Assembly: GCF_000720925.1 (NCBI RefSeq)
Contig: NZ_JOEE01000001.1
Span: 558,001 to 622,000, forward strand
Source: Phycicoccus jejuensis
GTDB taxonomy: Bacteria > Actinomycetota > Actinomycetes > Actinomycetales > Dermatophilaceae
Direction of reading: 5' to 3'
Length of the DNA: 64,000 nt
In this document: positions 24,909 through 33,087 of the stretch, one piece after another
How the letters are laid out: every line of letters begins with the position of its first letter
How positions within the stretch are numbered: position 1 is the stretch's first letter
Made by a program: the position numbers and the translations under genes
Notes under the pieces: model-generated
Databases searched by the model: none
Seen by the model: the letters and a program-made list of their open reading frames with translations, nothing else
Told to the model about the DNA's origin: nothing

Positions 24909-26524
24909 GCCCCACGCGCTCGTCCACCCGCCCCTCCCGCGCCCCCGCGCGCGTCGCCTTCGTCGGCGGCGGGCCGGGCGACCCCGGCCTGCTCACGGTG
25001 CGTGCCGTCGAGCTGCTCGCCGCGGCCGACGCCGTCGTCATCGACCAGGTCGCCCGCGAGGCGATCGCCCTGCGGCACGCCCGCGAGGACGTCGAGGTCG
25101 TCGACGCCGGTCACGGCGACCAGGGCGAGGCCCTGACCCAGGCCTCGCGCGCCAAGCTCGTCGTCAAGGCGGCCAAGGCGCACGCCGGCGGCCTCGTCGT
25201 CCGCCTCATGGACGGCGACCCGGCCGTCTTCAACGGGCTGGCCGAGGAGGCGCAGGCGCTCGTCAAGGCCGGCATCTCCTTCGAGGTCGTGCCCGGTGTC
25301 AGCAGCCTGAGCGCGGTGCCGGCCTACGCCGGCGTGCCGCTCACGGCCAAGTCCACCTCGGCCGTCCACGTCGTCGTCGCCGGTCCCGGCGCGCCGGCCG
25401 TCGCCGGCGGGGTCGACGCCTCGGTCACCGTCGTCGTCCTCGGCGCCCCGGACCGCGCTGCCGTCGCGCTCCGGGCGCTGCTCGACGCCGGCCGTGACGC
25501 CGCGACCCCGGTCGCCCTCACCGAGCGCGGCACGACGACCGAGCAGCGCACGCTCGTCACGACCCTCGGCGAGGCGCCCGGCGTCATGGCCGACAGCCGC
25601 TTCCCCGTCCTCGCCGTCGTCGGCGACACCGTCCGGATGCGCGACGCCCTCTCGTGGTTCGAGACCAAGCCGCTCTACGGCTGGTCGGTCCTCGTGCCGC
25701 GTACCAAGGAACAGTCGGGCACGATGACCGCCCGCCTCGAGCACCACGGCGCGCACGCCGAGATCGTCCCGACCATCTCGGTCGAGCCGCCGCGCACGCC
25801 GCAGCAGCTGGAGCGCGCCGTCAAGGGCATGGTCACCGGCCGCTACGAGTGGGTCGGCTTCACGTCGGTCAACGCCGTGCGCGCCATCCGCGAGAAGTTC
25901 GACGAGTTCGGGCTCGACGCGCGCTCCTTCGCCGGTCTCAAGGTCGCCGCCGTCGGTGGCGTCACGGCCGACGCGCTGCGCGAGTGGGGCATCAACCCCG
26001 ACCTCGTGCCCACCGACGAGCAGTCCGCCCAGGGCCTGCTCGACGCGTGGCCGCCGTTCGACGCCGACCTCGACCCCATCAACCGGGTCTTCCTGCCGCG
26101 CGCCGACATCGCCACCGACACCCTCGTCGCGGGCCTGCAGGCCACCGGCTGGGAGGTCGACGACGTCACCGCCTACCGCACCGTCCGGGCCGCCCCGCCG
26201 CCCGCGCCGGTGCGCGACGCCATCAAGTCCGGGGCCTTCGACGCCGTGCTCTTCACGTCGAGCTCGACCGTGCGCAACCTCGTCGGCATCGCCGGCAAGC
26301 CGCACCCGAGCACGGTCATCGCCTGCATCGGCCCGGCCACGGCGAAGACGGCCGAGGAGCACGGCCTGCGGGTCGACGTCCTCGCGCCGGAGCCGAGCGC
26401 CGCGGCGCTCGTCGACGCGCTCGCCGACCACGGCCGCTCGATCGCCTTGGACGCCGCCGAGGCCGGCGAGGAGGTCGTGCGCCCGAGCCAGCGTCGCGCC
26501 GGCGGCCGGAAGCGCGCCACGTGA
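24905..26524 (+). CDS. hemD: uroporphyrinogen-III synthase fused to SUMT-like domain
   Basis: 539 residues in two parts. Residues ~15-250 are a uroporphyrinogen-III C-methyltransferase-like domain: [12 protein letters not shown] (SAM loop), EVVPGVSS and PAYAGVPLT are clear, but the RLKGGDPFVFGRGGEE motif is changed to [12 protein letters not shown]...EE. Residues ~265-520 are a HemD synthase with [29 protein letters not shown] and [12 protein letters not shown]. HemD closes hydroxymethylbilane to uroporphyrinogen III. Fusions of this sort are standard in actinobacteria (Streptomyces). Whether the degenerate SUMT part still methylates is doubtful. It overlaps hemC and hemB. Confidence 0.92.
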   Translation: MSPTRSSTRPSRAPARVAFVGGGPGDPGLLTVRAVELLAAADAVVIDQVAREAIALRHAREDVEVVDAGHGDQGEALTQASRAKLVVKAAKAHAGGLVVRLMDGDPAVFNGLAEEAQALVKAGISFEVVPGVSSLSAVPAYAGVPLTAKSTSAVHVVVAGPGAPAVAGGVDASVTVVVLGAPDRAAVALRALLDAGRDAATPVALTERGTTTEQRTLVTTLGEAPGVMADSRFPVLAVVGDTVRMRDALSWFETKPLYGWSVLVPRTKEQSGTMTARLEHHGAHAEIVPTISVEPPRTPQQLERAVKGMVTGRYEWVGFTSVNAVRAIREKFDEFGLDARSFAGLKVAAVGGVTADALREWGINPDLVPTDEQSAQGLLDAWPPFDADLDPINRVFLPRADIATDTLVAGLQATGWEVDDVTAYRTVRAAPPPAPVRDAIKSGAFDAVLFTSSSTVRNLVGIAGKPHPSTVIACIGPATAKTAEEHGLRVDVLAPEPSAAALVDALADHGRSIALDAAEAGEEVVRPSQRRAGGRKRAT

Positions 26525-27519
26525 CGGCGGGCCTGCCGCTGCCGGGGGCGCCGTTCCCGGTCGGCCGGCCGCGCCGGCTGCGCCGCACCCCGGCGCTGCG
26601 GCGGCTCGTCGCCGAGACGCGGCTGCACCCGGCCGAGCTCGTCCTGCCGGTCTTCGTCCGCGAGGGCATCGACGCGCCGGTCGCCATCTCGTCGATGCCG
26701 GGCGTCGTCCAGCACACGCTCGACTCGCTCGTCGAGGAGGCGCGGCGCTGCGTCGACGCCGGGCTCGGCGGGATCATGCTCTTCGGTGTGCCGTCGGCCA
26801 AGGACGGTCGGGGCTCCGGCGCCGACGACCCCGACGGCATCCTCAACGTCGGGCTCTCGCGGGTCGTCGAGGCGGTCGGTGACGACCTCGTCGTCATGAG
26901 CGACCTCTGCCTCGACGAGTTCACCGACCACGGCCACTGCGGCGTGCTCGCAGCCGACGGCTCGGTCGACAACGACGCGACGCTCGAGCGCTACGCGTCG
27001 ATGGCCCTCGCGCAGGCCGCGACCGGCACGCCGGTCCTCGGCCTGTCCGGGATGATGGACGGCCAGGTCGGGTACGTCCGGTCGGCCCTCGACGCCGCCG
27101 GGTACACCGACACCTCGATCCTCGCGTACGCCGCGAAGTACACCTCGGGGCTCTACGGGCCGTTCCGCGAGGCCGTGCAGTCCTCCCTCGTCGGGGACCG
27201 CGCGACCTACCAGCAGGACCCGGCCAACGGCCGCGAGGCGCTGCGCGAGATCGAGGCCGACATCGCCGAGGGCGCCGACATCGTCATGGTCAAGCCCGCC
27301 GGGCCGCACCTCGACGTCGTCGCCGCGGCCGCCGCGGTCTCGCCGGTGCCCGTCGCGGCCTACCAGATCTCCGGCGAGTACGCCCAGATCGAGGCCGCCG
27401 CCGAGCGCGGGTGGGTCGACCGCGAGCGGGTCATGATGGAGGCACTGCTCGGCATCCGCCGGGCCGGCGCGAGCATCATCCTCAGCTACCACGCCATCGA
27501 GGCCGCCCGGCGCCTCTGA
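26521..27519 (+). CDS. hemB: delta-aminolevulinic acid dehydratase (porphobilinogen synthase)
   Basis: 332 residues. The zinc-site run [16 protein letters not shown] (~128-142), active-site lysines in [14 protein letters not shown] (~204) and [10 protein letters not shown] (~256) are intact. It condenses two aminolevulinates to porphobilinogen. The GTG start sits in the hemD stop (GTGA). The operon stops here: a 56-base hairpin lies immediately downstream, 23 bases after the stop, and a repeat-rich patch follows. The ALAD family is octameric and cytoplasmic. Confidence 0.97.
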   Translation: MTAGLPLPGAPFPVGRPRRLRRTPALRRLVAETRLHPAELVLPVFVREGIDAPVAISSMPGVVQHTLDSLVEEARRCVDAGLGGIMLFGVPSAKDGRGSGADDPDGILNVGLSRVVEAVGDDLVVMSDLCLDEFTDHGHCGVLAADGSVDNDATLERYASMALAQAATGTPVLGLSGMMDGQVGYVRSALDAAGYTDTSILAYAAKYTSGLYGPFREAVQSSLVGDRATYQQDPANGREALREIEADIAEGADIVMVKPAGPHLDVVAAAAAVSPVPVAAYQISGEYAQIEAAAERGWVDRERVMMEALLGIRRAGASIILSYHAIEAARRL

Positions 27520-27542
27520 GCGCCCACCCACCCTGCCCAGGT

Positions 27543-27598
27543 GCGGGCTACACCGCAGTACGTGACGCTGAGGCGTCAGTTACTGCGGTGTAGCCCGC
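27543..27598. repeat. large near-perfect hairpin after hemB
   Basis: GCGGGCTACACCGCAGTA (27543-27560) and its exact complement (27581-27598) flank TGACGC-TGAG-GCGTCA, giving a 26-pair stem with two mismatches and a 4-base loop. Positioned for transcription termination of the rex-hem operon, but much longer than required. Confidence 0.7.
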
Positions 27599-27615
27599 GC
27601 TCGGGGGGTGCCGCG

Positions 27616-27765
27616 TCAGTGCTCGTGGGCGTGCGGGGCCTCGCCGGTGACCGCGACCATCTCGACGGGCGTGTGCTCGAGCGCGTGCCGGGCGAGGACC
27701 TTCCCGGTGCCGAGGTCGGCGACGACGAGCTCCTTCTCCTCCGCGTCGGCGACGAAGGCGGTCAC
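27616..27765 (-). pseudogene. 49-codon gene stub, possible C-terminal remnant
   Basis: From a GTG at 27765 this frame encodes MTAFVADAEEKELVVADLGT then GKVLARHALEHTPVEMVAVT and GEAPHAHEH, with normal actinobacterial codon bias and a beta-hairpin-like look of a propeller blade, ending in a His-rich tail. It begins directly beside the palindrome at 27776-27815, and no ribosome binding site or further N-terminus is visible, so it looks like the end of a longer (perhaps metal-binding or YncE-like propeller) gene that lost its front. A genuine small protein is also possible. I do not recognise the family. Confidence 0.35.
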
Positions 27766-27775
27766 ACTCGATGGT

Positions 27776-27815
27776 GAGTGCGGAAGTGGCTGCCGAAGCG
27801 ACCACTTCCGCACTC
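27776..27815. repeat. intergenic palindrome, GAGTGCGGAAGTGG family
   Basis: Perfect 14-base arms GAGTGCGGAAGTGG (27776-27789) and CCACTTCCGCACTC (27802-27815) with a 12-base loop. The outer arm extends into CTCGACGG, so it shares the TCGAGTGCGGAAG core with the elements at 28325 and 50921. Confidence 0.7.
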
Positions 27816-27826
27816 GACGGCGGGCG

Positions 27827-28272
27827 TCAGTGGTCGCCGGCGTCGAGGCGGGCGCGCAGGCGCTCGATGCCACCGCGCAGGAGCTCGCCGTAGCCGTCGT
27901 CACCGAGCAGGTGGGCCGTGGTCTCGGCCGCCTCGAGCTCGCGACGGGCCTCGGTGATACGCCCCTGGCGGCGGTAGCCGTCGCCGAGGTTGAGGTGGAG
28001 GCTGGGCGCGAGGGCCGCGGCCGAGGGGTGCCGACCGGCGCCAGCGCGTCGTCGGCCACGTGCGCGTGCTCGCGCAGCGCGACCTCGTCCCACGCCACCT
28101 CGTCGGCGAGGGCGGGCTCGAGGTCGGCGAGGTAGTGCGCGAGCACGCAGCGCGGGGCGTGCTCGCTCGGCCCGGTCCCCTCCCAGGCGGCGAGCATCCG
28201 GGCCCGCCCGTCCTCGCGCTCGCCGCCGAGCGCCTGCGTCACGCCGGCCAGGACCTCGCTCCACTCCGTCAT
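27827..28272 (-). pseudogene. TPR-like small protein gene with a frameshift
   Basis: Reading from the ATG at 28272 gives MTEWSEVLAGVTQALGGERE and a run to ADDALAPVG, after which the frame turns to nonsense; the other frame then supplies HPSAAALAPSLHLNLGDGYR, RRQGRITEARRELEAAETTA and ends LRARLDAGDH at 27827. The combined 148 residues make one tetratricopeptide-like protein: GDGYRRQGRITEARRELEAA is a TPR helix pair. One base is missing in the G-run at 28025-28028 (C-run on the coding strand). The defect is a real one-base deletion or a sequencing error. Confidence 0.8.
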
Positions 28273-28324
28273 GCCGCGGACGCTACGGGCCGCCACCGAC
28301 GGGGCCGCGGCGGCATCCACCGGG

Positions 28325-28373
28325 GGTCGAGGGCGCACACGGTTGCCGGGGCGACCGCTTCCGCACTCGACGC
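28325..28373. repeat. dispersed palindrome, member of the 50.9-kb repeat family
   Basis: GGGTCGAGGGCGCACACGGT ... CCGCTTCCGCACTCGACGCC; the ends GTCGAG and CTCGAC pair and the interior matches the two tandem units at 50921 and 50982 at most positions. It lies upstream of the frameshifted gene and downstream of yceI. Confidence 0.7.
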
Positions 28374-28399
28374 CGGACGGGATGGGGCGGGGACGGCGA

Positions 28400-28470
28400 A
28401 CCGCCCGCCACGCGCTGCGTGACGGGCGGTCCGGGGTGGGGCATCCCGTCGTCCCTGCACGACGGGATGC
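28400..28470. terminator. two hairpins downstream of yceI
   Basis: First: arms 28400-28413 and 28417-28430 (ACCGCCCGCCACGC, one G-T pair). Second: GCATCCCGTCGT (28441-28452) and its perfect complement (28459-28470) over six bases. Both lie just past the yceI stop on its strand, so they likely end that transcript. Confidence 0.55.
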
Positions 28471-28514
28471 CCGGGCGGCTCGCCGGAGGGAGCGGAGCCG
28501 GGGAGGGACCTCGC

Positions 28515-29051
28515 TCAGGCCCGCTTGGCGAGCTGGAGGTCGATGACGAGCTTGATCTTCTCGGAGACGAGGACGCCGCCCTTCTCGAGGTTGGCGTTCC
28601 AGGTGAGGCCCCACTGCGTGCGGTCGAGCTCGCCGGAGGCCTCGAAGGCCGCCTTCTCGTTGCCCCACGGGTCGGTCGCGACGCCGCCGAACTCGACGTC
28701 GAGCGAGACCGGCTTGGTGACGCCCTTGATCGTGAGGTCGCCGGTGAGGGTGGAGCCGTCGAACGAGGTCGAGCGGAAGGTCATGTCGGGGTGGTTCTCG
28801 GAGTCGAAGAAGTCACCGCTGCGCAGGTGGCCGTCGCGGTCGGCGGTGCCGGTGGCGACGGAGGCGGTCTTGATGGTGACCTCGGCGGTGGAGTCCGCGA
28901 GGGTCTCGCCGACGACGACGGTGCCGGCGACGTCGGTGAACGAGCCGCGGACCTTGCTCACCATGAGGTGGCGGGCGACGAAGCCGACCTCGGTGTGGGT
29001 GGGGTCGATGGTCCAGGTGCCGGTGGAGAGGCCGGTGAGGGTGTCGGTCAT
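28515..29051 (-). CDS. YceI family protein
   Basis: 178 residues. GTWTIDPTHTEVGFVARHLMVSKVRGSF is the YceI opening; GHLRSGDFFDSENHPDMTF and TIKGVTKPVSLDVEFGG follow, the lipocalin-like beta barrel of the family, which binds polyisoprenoid or other amphipathic ligands. There is no signal peptide, so it is cytoplasmic, unlike E. coli YceI. AAGGAG lies eight bases before the ATG. It is divergent from a MarR regulator gene, with an exact dyad between them; control by that regulator is likely. Confidence 0.92.
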   Translation of the reverse strand: MTDTLTGLSTGTWTIDPTHTEVGFVARHLMVSKVRGSFTDVAGTVVVGETLADSTAEVTIKTASVATGTADRDGHLRSGDFFDSENHPDMTFRSTSFDGSTLTGDLTIKGVTKPVSLDVEFGGVATDPWGNEKAAFEASGELDRTQWGLTWNANLEKGGVLVSEKIKLVIDLQLAKRA

Positions 29052-29085
29052 GGGTGGTGCTCCTTCGAGAGGGTGGGGCGTGCGG

Positions 29086-29103
29086 TAGTTGACGCTTCAA
29101 CTA
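29086..29103. promoter_or_regulatory. MarR-type operator between yceI and marR-like genes
   Basis: TAGTTGACGCTTCAACTA is a perfect inverted repeat (7-4-7) in the divergent promoter region. AGTTGA...TCAACT is a typical MarR-family recognition half-site, so autorepression and yceI repression by the adjacent regulator are expected. Confidence 0.7.
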
Positions 29104-29140
29104 TGCACCATCTTCGACTATTCCGCCTCCCGGGTCGTGG

Positions 29141-29146
29141 GACGAT
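29141..29146 (+). promoter_or_regulatory. -10-like GACGAT before marR-like gene
   Basis: GACGAT ends six bases before the GTG at 29153, at leaderless spacing; the match is weaker than the TANNNT elements. Confidence 0.35.
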
Positions 29147-29152
29147 GACCCC

Positions 29153-29641
29153 GTGGAGACGACCCGGTGGCTGGCGAGCGACGAGCAGCGGTGGTGGCGC
29201 GCCTACCTGCGCGGCAACCGCGAGCTCGACGTCGCCCTCGACCGCGACCTCTCCCGCGAGGGTGTGAGCCTCTCGGACTACGAGCTGCTCTCGATGCTCT
29301 CGGAGGCCGAGGGCCGCCGGCTGCGGATGTCCGCCCTCGCCGAGCTCATCGTCCAGTCGCGCAGCCGGGTCACGCACACCGCGGCCCGCCTCGAGCGCCG
29401 CGGCTGGGTGCGCCGCACCCCGGCGCTCGACGACGGCCGCGGGGTCGTCCTCGAGCTGACCGACGAGGGCCTCGGCGCCGTCGAGCGGCTCGCCGCCGCG
29501 CACGTCGCCAGCGTCCGCCGCCACCTCGTCGACGTCCTCACGCCGTACCAGTTCCGCGCCCTCGGCGAGGCGATGGAGGCCGTCCGCGACGCGTACGCCA
29601 GCGACCCGACGACCCCGGCATCCCCCTGCGAGCCCTGCTGA
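29153..29641 (+). CDS. MarR family transcriptional regulator
   Basis: 162 residues. The winged HTH has LSDYELLSMLSEAEGRRLRMSALAELIVQSRSRVTHTAARLERRGWVRRTPALDDGRGVVLELTDEG (~43-110), the canonical MarR recognition helix and beta wing. Helices on both ends would form the dimer. The ligand is unknown; the C-terminus ends with two Cys (PCEPC), a possible redox or metal sensor. It is likely to bind the dyad at 29086-29103 between it and yceI. Confidence 0.9.
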   Translation: METTRWLASDEQRWWRAYLRGNRELDVALDRDLSREGVSLSDYELLSMLSEAEGRRLRMSALAELIVQSRSRVTHTAARLERRGWVRRTPALDDGRGVVLELTDEGLGAVERLAAAHVASVRRHLVDVLTPYQFRALGEAMEAVRDAYASDPTTPASPCEPC

Positions 29642-29644
29642 CCC

Positions 29645-29650
29645 GACAAT
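29645..29650 (+). promoter_or_regulatory. -10 hexamer GACAAT of a leaderless promoter
   Basis: GACAAT ends six bases before the GTG of hemL at 29657. The intervening GGGGAG is too close to the start to be a normal Shine-Dalgarno sequence. Confidence 0.45.
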
Positions 29651-29656
29651 GGGGAG

Positions 29657-30985
29657 GTGACCGACACCTCCACCGCCCCCGCCGCCGCTGACGAGGCGCC
29701 CGCCTCCGCCGCCCTCCTCGCCCGGGCCCGCGCCGTCACCCCCGGTGGCGTCAACAGCCCGGTCCGCGCCTTCCGCTCGGTCGGCGGCACGCCCCGCTTC
29801 ATGGTCCGCGGCGAGGGCCCGCTCCTCACCGACGCCGACGGCCACGAGTACGTCGACCTCGTCGGCAGCTGGGGCCCGATGATCCTCGGCCACGCCCACC
29901 CGGCCGTCCTCGACGCCGTGCACACCGCGGCCTCGCGCGGCACGTCCTTCGGCACCCCGAGCGAGAACGAGGTCGCGCTCGCCGAGGAGATCGTGGCCCG
30001 CGTCGCTCCGGTCGAGCAGGTCCGCCTCGTGAGCAGCGGCACCGAGGCGACGATGAGCGCCATCCGCCTCGCCCGCGGCTTCACGGGCCGCCCGCTCGTC
30101 GTCAAGTTCGCCGGGCACTACCACGGCCACGTCGACTCCCTCCTCGTCGCCGCCGGCTCGGGCGTCGCCACGCTCGCGCTGCCCGACTCCGCCGGCGTGC
30201 CCGAGCAGATGGCCGCCGAGACGATCGTGCTGCCGTACAACGACGTCGCCGCCCTCGAGGAGCTCTTCGCCGCCCGCGGCGACCAGATCGCGTGCGTCAT
30301 CACCGAGGCCGCCGCCGGCAACATGGGCGTCGTCGCGCCGCGGCCCGGGTTCACCGAGGCGCTGCGCCGGGTCACCGCGCAGCACGGCGCGCTCCTGGTC
30401 TCGGACGAGGTGATGACCGGCTTCCGCTGCAGCCGCGCCGGCTGGTGGGGCCACGAGGGCCTCGACCTCGCCCCGGATCTGCTGACCTTCGGCAAGGTGA
30501 TGGGCGGCGGCTTCCCGGCGGCGGCGTTCGGCGGCCGCGCCGACGTCATGGCGCTCCTCGCGCCCGACGGGCCGGTCTACCAGGCGGGCACCCTCAGCGG
30601 GAACCCCGTCGCGACCGCCGCCGGCCTCGCCACGCTGCAGCACTGCGACGACGCCGTCTACGCCCGCCTCGACGAGGTGTCCCGCGCCATCAGCACCGCT
30701 GCGTCCGAGGCGCTCTCGGCCGCCGGCGTCGCGCACCGCGTCCAGTACGCCTCCTCGATGTTCTCCGTCTTCTTCCGTGACGGAGAGGTGCGCGACTACG
30801 ACGACGCCCGCGACCAGGACACCGCCGCCTTCGGTCGGTTCTTCCACGCGATGCTCTCGGCCGGCGTCTACCTGCCGCCGAGCGCCTACGAGTGCTGGTT
30901 CGTCTCGGCCTCGCACGACGACGCGGTCGTCCAGCGCGTGCTCGACGCCCTGCCCGGCGCGGCCGCCGCGGCGGCCGCCGGCTGA
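29657..30985 (+). CDS. hemL: glutamate-1-semialdehyde 2,1-aminomutase
   Basis: 442 residues. [12 protein letters not shown] (~29) and [20 protein letters not shown] (~126) are GSAM signatures; the PLP lysine lies in [17 protein letters not shown] (~279). It moves the amino group of glutamate-1-semialdehyde to give 5-aminolevulinate, following HemA. The C-terminus has a low-complexity Ala tail. Its leaderless promoter separates it from marR. Downstream order (phosphoglycerate mutase, thioredoxin, ccdA, resB, ccsB) is the same as M. tuberculosis Rv0524-Rv0529. Confidence 0.96.
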   Translation: MTDTSTAPAAADEAPASAALLARARAVTPGGVNSPVRAFRSVGGTPRFMVRGEGPLLTDADGHEYVDLVGSWGPMILGHAHPAVLDAVHTAASRGTSFGTPSENEVALAEEIVARVAPVEQVRLVSSGTEATMSAIRLARGFTGRPLVVKFAGHYHGHVDSLLVAAGSGVATLALPDSAGVPEQMAAETIVLPYNDVAALEELFAARGDQIACVITEAAAGNMGVVAPRPGFTEALRRVTAQHGALLVSDEVMTGFRCSRAGWWGHEGLDLAPDLLTFGKVMGGGFPAAAFGGRADVMALLAPDGPVYQAGTLSGNPVATAAGLATLQHCDDAVYARLDEVSRAISTAASEALSAAGVAHRVQYASSMFSVFFRDGEVRDYDDARDQDTAAFGRFFHAMLSAGVYLPPSAYECWFVSASHDDAVVQRVLDALPGAAAAAAAG

Positions 30986-31045
30986 CGGCCCGCCGGGTCG
31001 CCGCGGCGGTGTCGAACCCCGTCCGCGGCACTCAGGTGGGTTTGC

Positions 31046-31051
31046 GACAAT
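31046..31051 (+). promoter_or_regulatory. -10 hexamer GACAAT of a leaderless promoter
   Basis: GACAAT ends seven bases before the ATG at 31059, after a 73-base gap from hemL, suggesting a separate promoter for the cytochrome c maturation operon. Confidence 0.45.
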
Positions 31052-31058
31052 CGCGAGC

Positions 31059-31733
31059 ATGACCCCGACCGCCGGTGGCGCCGTCCCCGCCGAGCCGCAG
31101 CGCACGACCGTGCACCTGCTGCGGCACGGCGAGGTCCACAACCCCGGGCAGGTCCTCTACGGGCGGCTGCCCGGATACCACCTCTCCGAGCTCGGGCGCC
31201 ACATGGCCGAGCTCGCCGCCGAGCACCTCGCCGACCACGACGTCGTCCACGTCGTCTCCAGCCCCCTCGAGCGGGCGCAGGAGACCGCGGCGCCGGTCGC
31301 GGCCGTGCACGACCTCCCCGTCACCGTCGACGAGCGGGTCCTCGAGGCCGGCAACGAGTTCGAGGGACTGCCGGTCGCCGGCGGCCAGGGGCTGCTGCGC
31401 CACCCGCGCCTGTGGCCGAAGATGCTCAACCCGCTGCGGCCGTCGTGGGGCGAGCCCTACGGCGAGATCGTCGAGCGGATGCGCTCCGCCATCGTCGACG
31501 CCCGGGCCGCCGCCCGCGGCCACGAGGCGGTCATCGTCAGCCACCAGGCGCCGATCTGGATGATCCGGCTCGCCACCGAAGGACGCCCCCTCGTGCACAA
31601 CCCCGCCCGCCGTGAGTGCTCCCTCGCGAGCCTCACCTCCCTGACCTTCCTCGGCGACGAGCTGCTCTCGCTGTCGTACGCCGAGCCCGCCGCCCAGCTG
31701 CTGCCCCGCGCCCAGAAGGGGGCCGGCGCATGA
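31059..31733 (+). CDS. histidine phosphatase (phosphoglycerate mutase-like) family protein
   Basis: 224 residues. VHLLRHGEVHNPG puts the catalytic RHG at 22-24; YHLSELGRHMAE, SSPLERAQETA and VSHQAPIWM follow with the second His. Members are phosphomonoesterases acting on small phosphates; the Rv0525-like member's substrate is unknown. The ATG at 31059 is set by the GACAAT element. It overlaps the next gene by four bases (ATGA), linking it to the cytochrome c cluster. Confidence 0.88.
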   Translation: MTPTAGGAVPAEPQRTTVHLLRHGEVHNPGQVLYGRLPGYHLSELGRHMAELAAEHLADHDVVHVVSSPLERAQETAAPVAAVHDLPVTVDERVLEAGNEFEGLPVAGGQGLLRHPRLWPKMLNPLRPSWGEPYGEIVERMRSAIVDARAAARGHEAVIVSHQAPIWMIRLATEGRPLVHNPARRECSLASLTSLTFLGDELLSLSYAEPAAQLLPRAQKGAGA

Positions 31734-32329
31734 GCCGGACGCCGTCCCGCCGGGCCGCGCTCGGCGCCGCGGCGCTGGCCGCCCTCGTGCTGGCCGGCTG
31801 CAGCAGCGACCCCAACTCGGTGGCCGCGCAGGCGAAGGCCGGCGACCAGAAGGGGTACATCAGCGGCGACGGCGCCGTCGAGACCATCCCGGTCGCCGAC
31901 CGGCTGGAGCCGGTGACGATGGACGGGCAGCTGCTCGACGGCAGCGCGTGGGACATCACCTCGACCCGCGGGCAGGTGCTCGTCCTCAACGTCTGGGGCT
32001 CCTGGTGCGCCCCGTGCGTCGCCGAGGCCCCCGACCTCCAGAAGGCCTGGGAGGAGCAGCAGGCGAAGAAGGCGCCGGTGCAGTTCATGGGCATCGACTT
32101 CCGCGAGGAGGCCGAGCGCGGCGCGGCGTTCGTCGAGAAGGCGGGCATCACCTACCCGAGCCTCAGCGACAAGCCGGGCCTGCTCATCCTGCGCCTCCAG
32201 GGCAAGGCCCCGACGACGCCGAGCACCCTCGTCCTCGACCGGGAGGGACGCATCGCCGCCCGGGTCAACGGCCCCGTCGACGCCACGACCCTCTCCGGCC
32301 TCGTCGACGACGTGGTCGCGGAGAAGTGA
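31730..32329 (+). CDS. TlpA/ResA-like thioredoxin lipoprotein
   Basis: 199 residues. Lipobox LAGC ends at C24, so it is anchored outside the membrane. The thioredoxin fold has LNVWGSWCAPCVAEAPDL (CAPC near 93-96), an IDFREEAERGAAF insert and a cis-Pro region PTTPSTLVLD. ResA/TlpA proteins reduce the haem-binding cysteines of apocytochrome c. The electron donor CcdA is encoded immediately downstream, overlapping by four bases (GTGA). Confidence 0.93.
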   Translation: MSRTPSRRAALGAAALAALVLAGCSSDPNSVAAQAKAGDQKGYISGDGAVETIPVADRLEPVTMDGQLLDGSAWDITSTRGQVLVLNVWGSWCAPCVAEAPDLQKAWEEQQAKKAPVQFMGIDFREEAERGAAFVEKAGITYPSLSDKPGLLILRLQGKAPTTPSTLVLDREGRIAARVNGPVDATTLSGLVDDVVAEK

Positions 32330-33087
32330 CCGCCGGCCTCGTCGCCGCCACCGGCGACACCGTGACGAGCGGGGCGCTCCCGCTCGCGGTCGGTGTCGCC
32401 GCGCTCGCCGGGCTCGTCTCGTTCGCGAGCCCCTGCGTGCTGCCCCTCGTCCCCGGCTTCCTCGGCTACGTCACGGGGCTGACCGGCGAGTCCGCCGCCG
32501 ACCGTTCGCGCGGGCGCACCCTTGCGGGCGCGCTGCTGTTCGTCGTCGGGTTCACCGTCGTCTTCGTCCTCGGGTCGATCTTCGTCACCGGCGTCGGCAG
32601 CGTCCTCGTCGAGCAGCGCGAGGTGCTGCTGCGGGTCGGCGGCGCGGTCGTCGTCCTCATGGGGCTGGTCTTCGTCGGCCTCGGCAGCCAGCGGGAGGTG
32701 CGCATCCACTGGCGCCCGCGGGCCGGCCTGCTCGGGGCGCCCCTGCTCGGTGCGGTGTTCGCGCTGGGATGGGCTCCCTGCACCGGCCCGACCCTGGCCG
32801 CCGTCCTCGTGATGGCCACCGCGTCCGGCGACGCCCAGGTCACCCGCGGGGTCACGCTCGCGCTCGCGTACGGCCTCGGGCTGGGCCTGCCGTTCCTGCT
32901 CGTCGCGGCCGGACTCGACCGCGCCGGCCGCGCGTCCGCCTGGCTGCGCCGGCACATGCGCACCATCCAGCTCCTCGGCGGCGTCCTGCTCGTCGTCGTC
33001 GGGCTGCTCATGCTCACCGGCGTCTGGGAGACGATGAACCGCTGGGTCCAGACCGAGCTCGTCTCCGGCTTCGAGGTGTCCCTGTGA
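32326..33087 (+). CDS. ccdA: cytochrome c biogenesis protein CcdA (thiol-disulfide relay)
   Basis: 253 residues, six predicted membrane helices. The redox Cys lie in FASPCVLPLVPGFLGY and WAPCTGPTLAAVL. CcdA carries reducing power from cytoplasmic thioredoxin through the membrane to ResA. GTG start inside the resA-like stop; the stop overlaps the resB start by four bases. It is part of the System II cytochrome c maturation operon. Confidence 0.94.
   Translation: MTAGLVAATGDTVTSGALPLAVGVAALAGLVSFASPCVLPLVPGFLGYVTGLTGESAADRSRGRTLAGALLFVVGFTVVFVLGSIFVTGVGSVLVEQREVLLRVGGAVVVLMGLVFVGLGSQREVRIHWRPRAGLLGAPLLGAVFALGWAPCTGPTLAAVLVMATASGDAQVTRGVTLALAYGLGLGLPFLLVAAGLDRAGRASAWLRRHMRTIQLLGGVLLVVVGLLMLTGVWETMNRWVQTELVSGFEVSL

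Noticed and set aside
27548..27805. 85-codon minus-strand open frame over the 27.5-27.8 kb patch
   Set aside because: It runs through both palindromes and reads Arg/Gly-rich; the alternative 49-codon frame has better codon bias.
28400..28470. Hairpin cluster as a tRNA or small structured RNA
   Set aside because: No T-loop GTTCGA or acceptor pattern could be arranged; simple terminator stems suffice.
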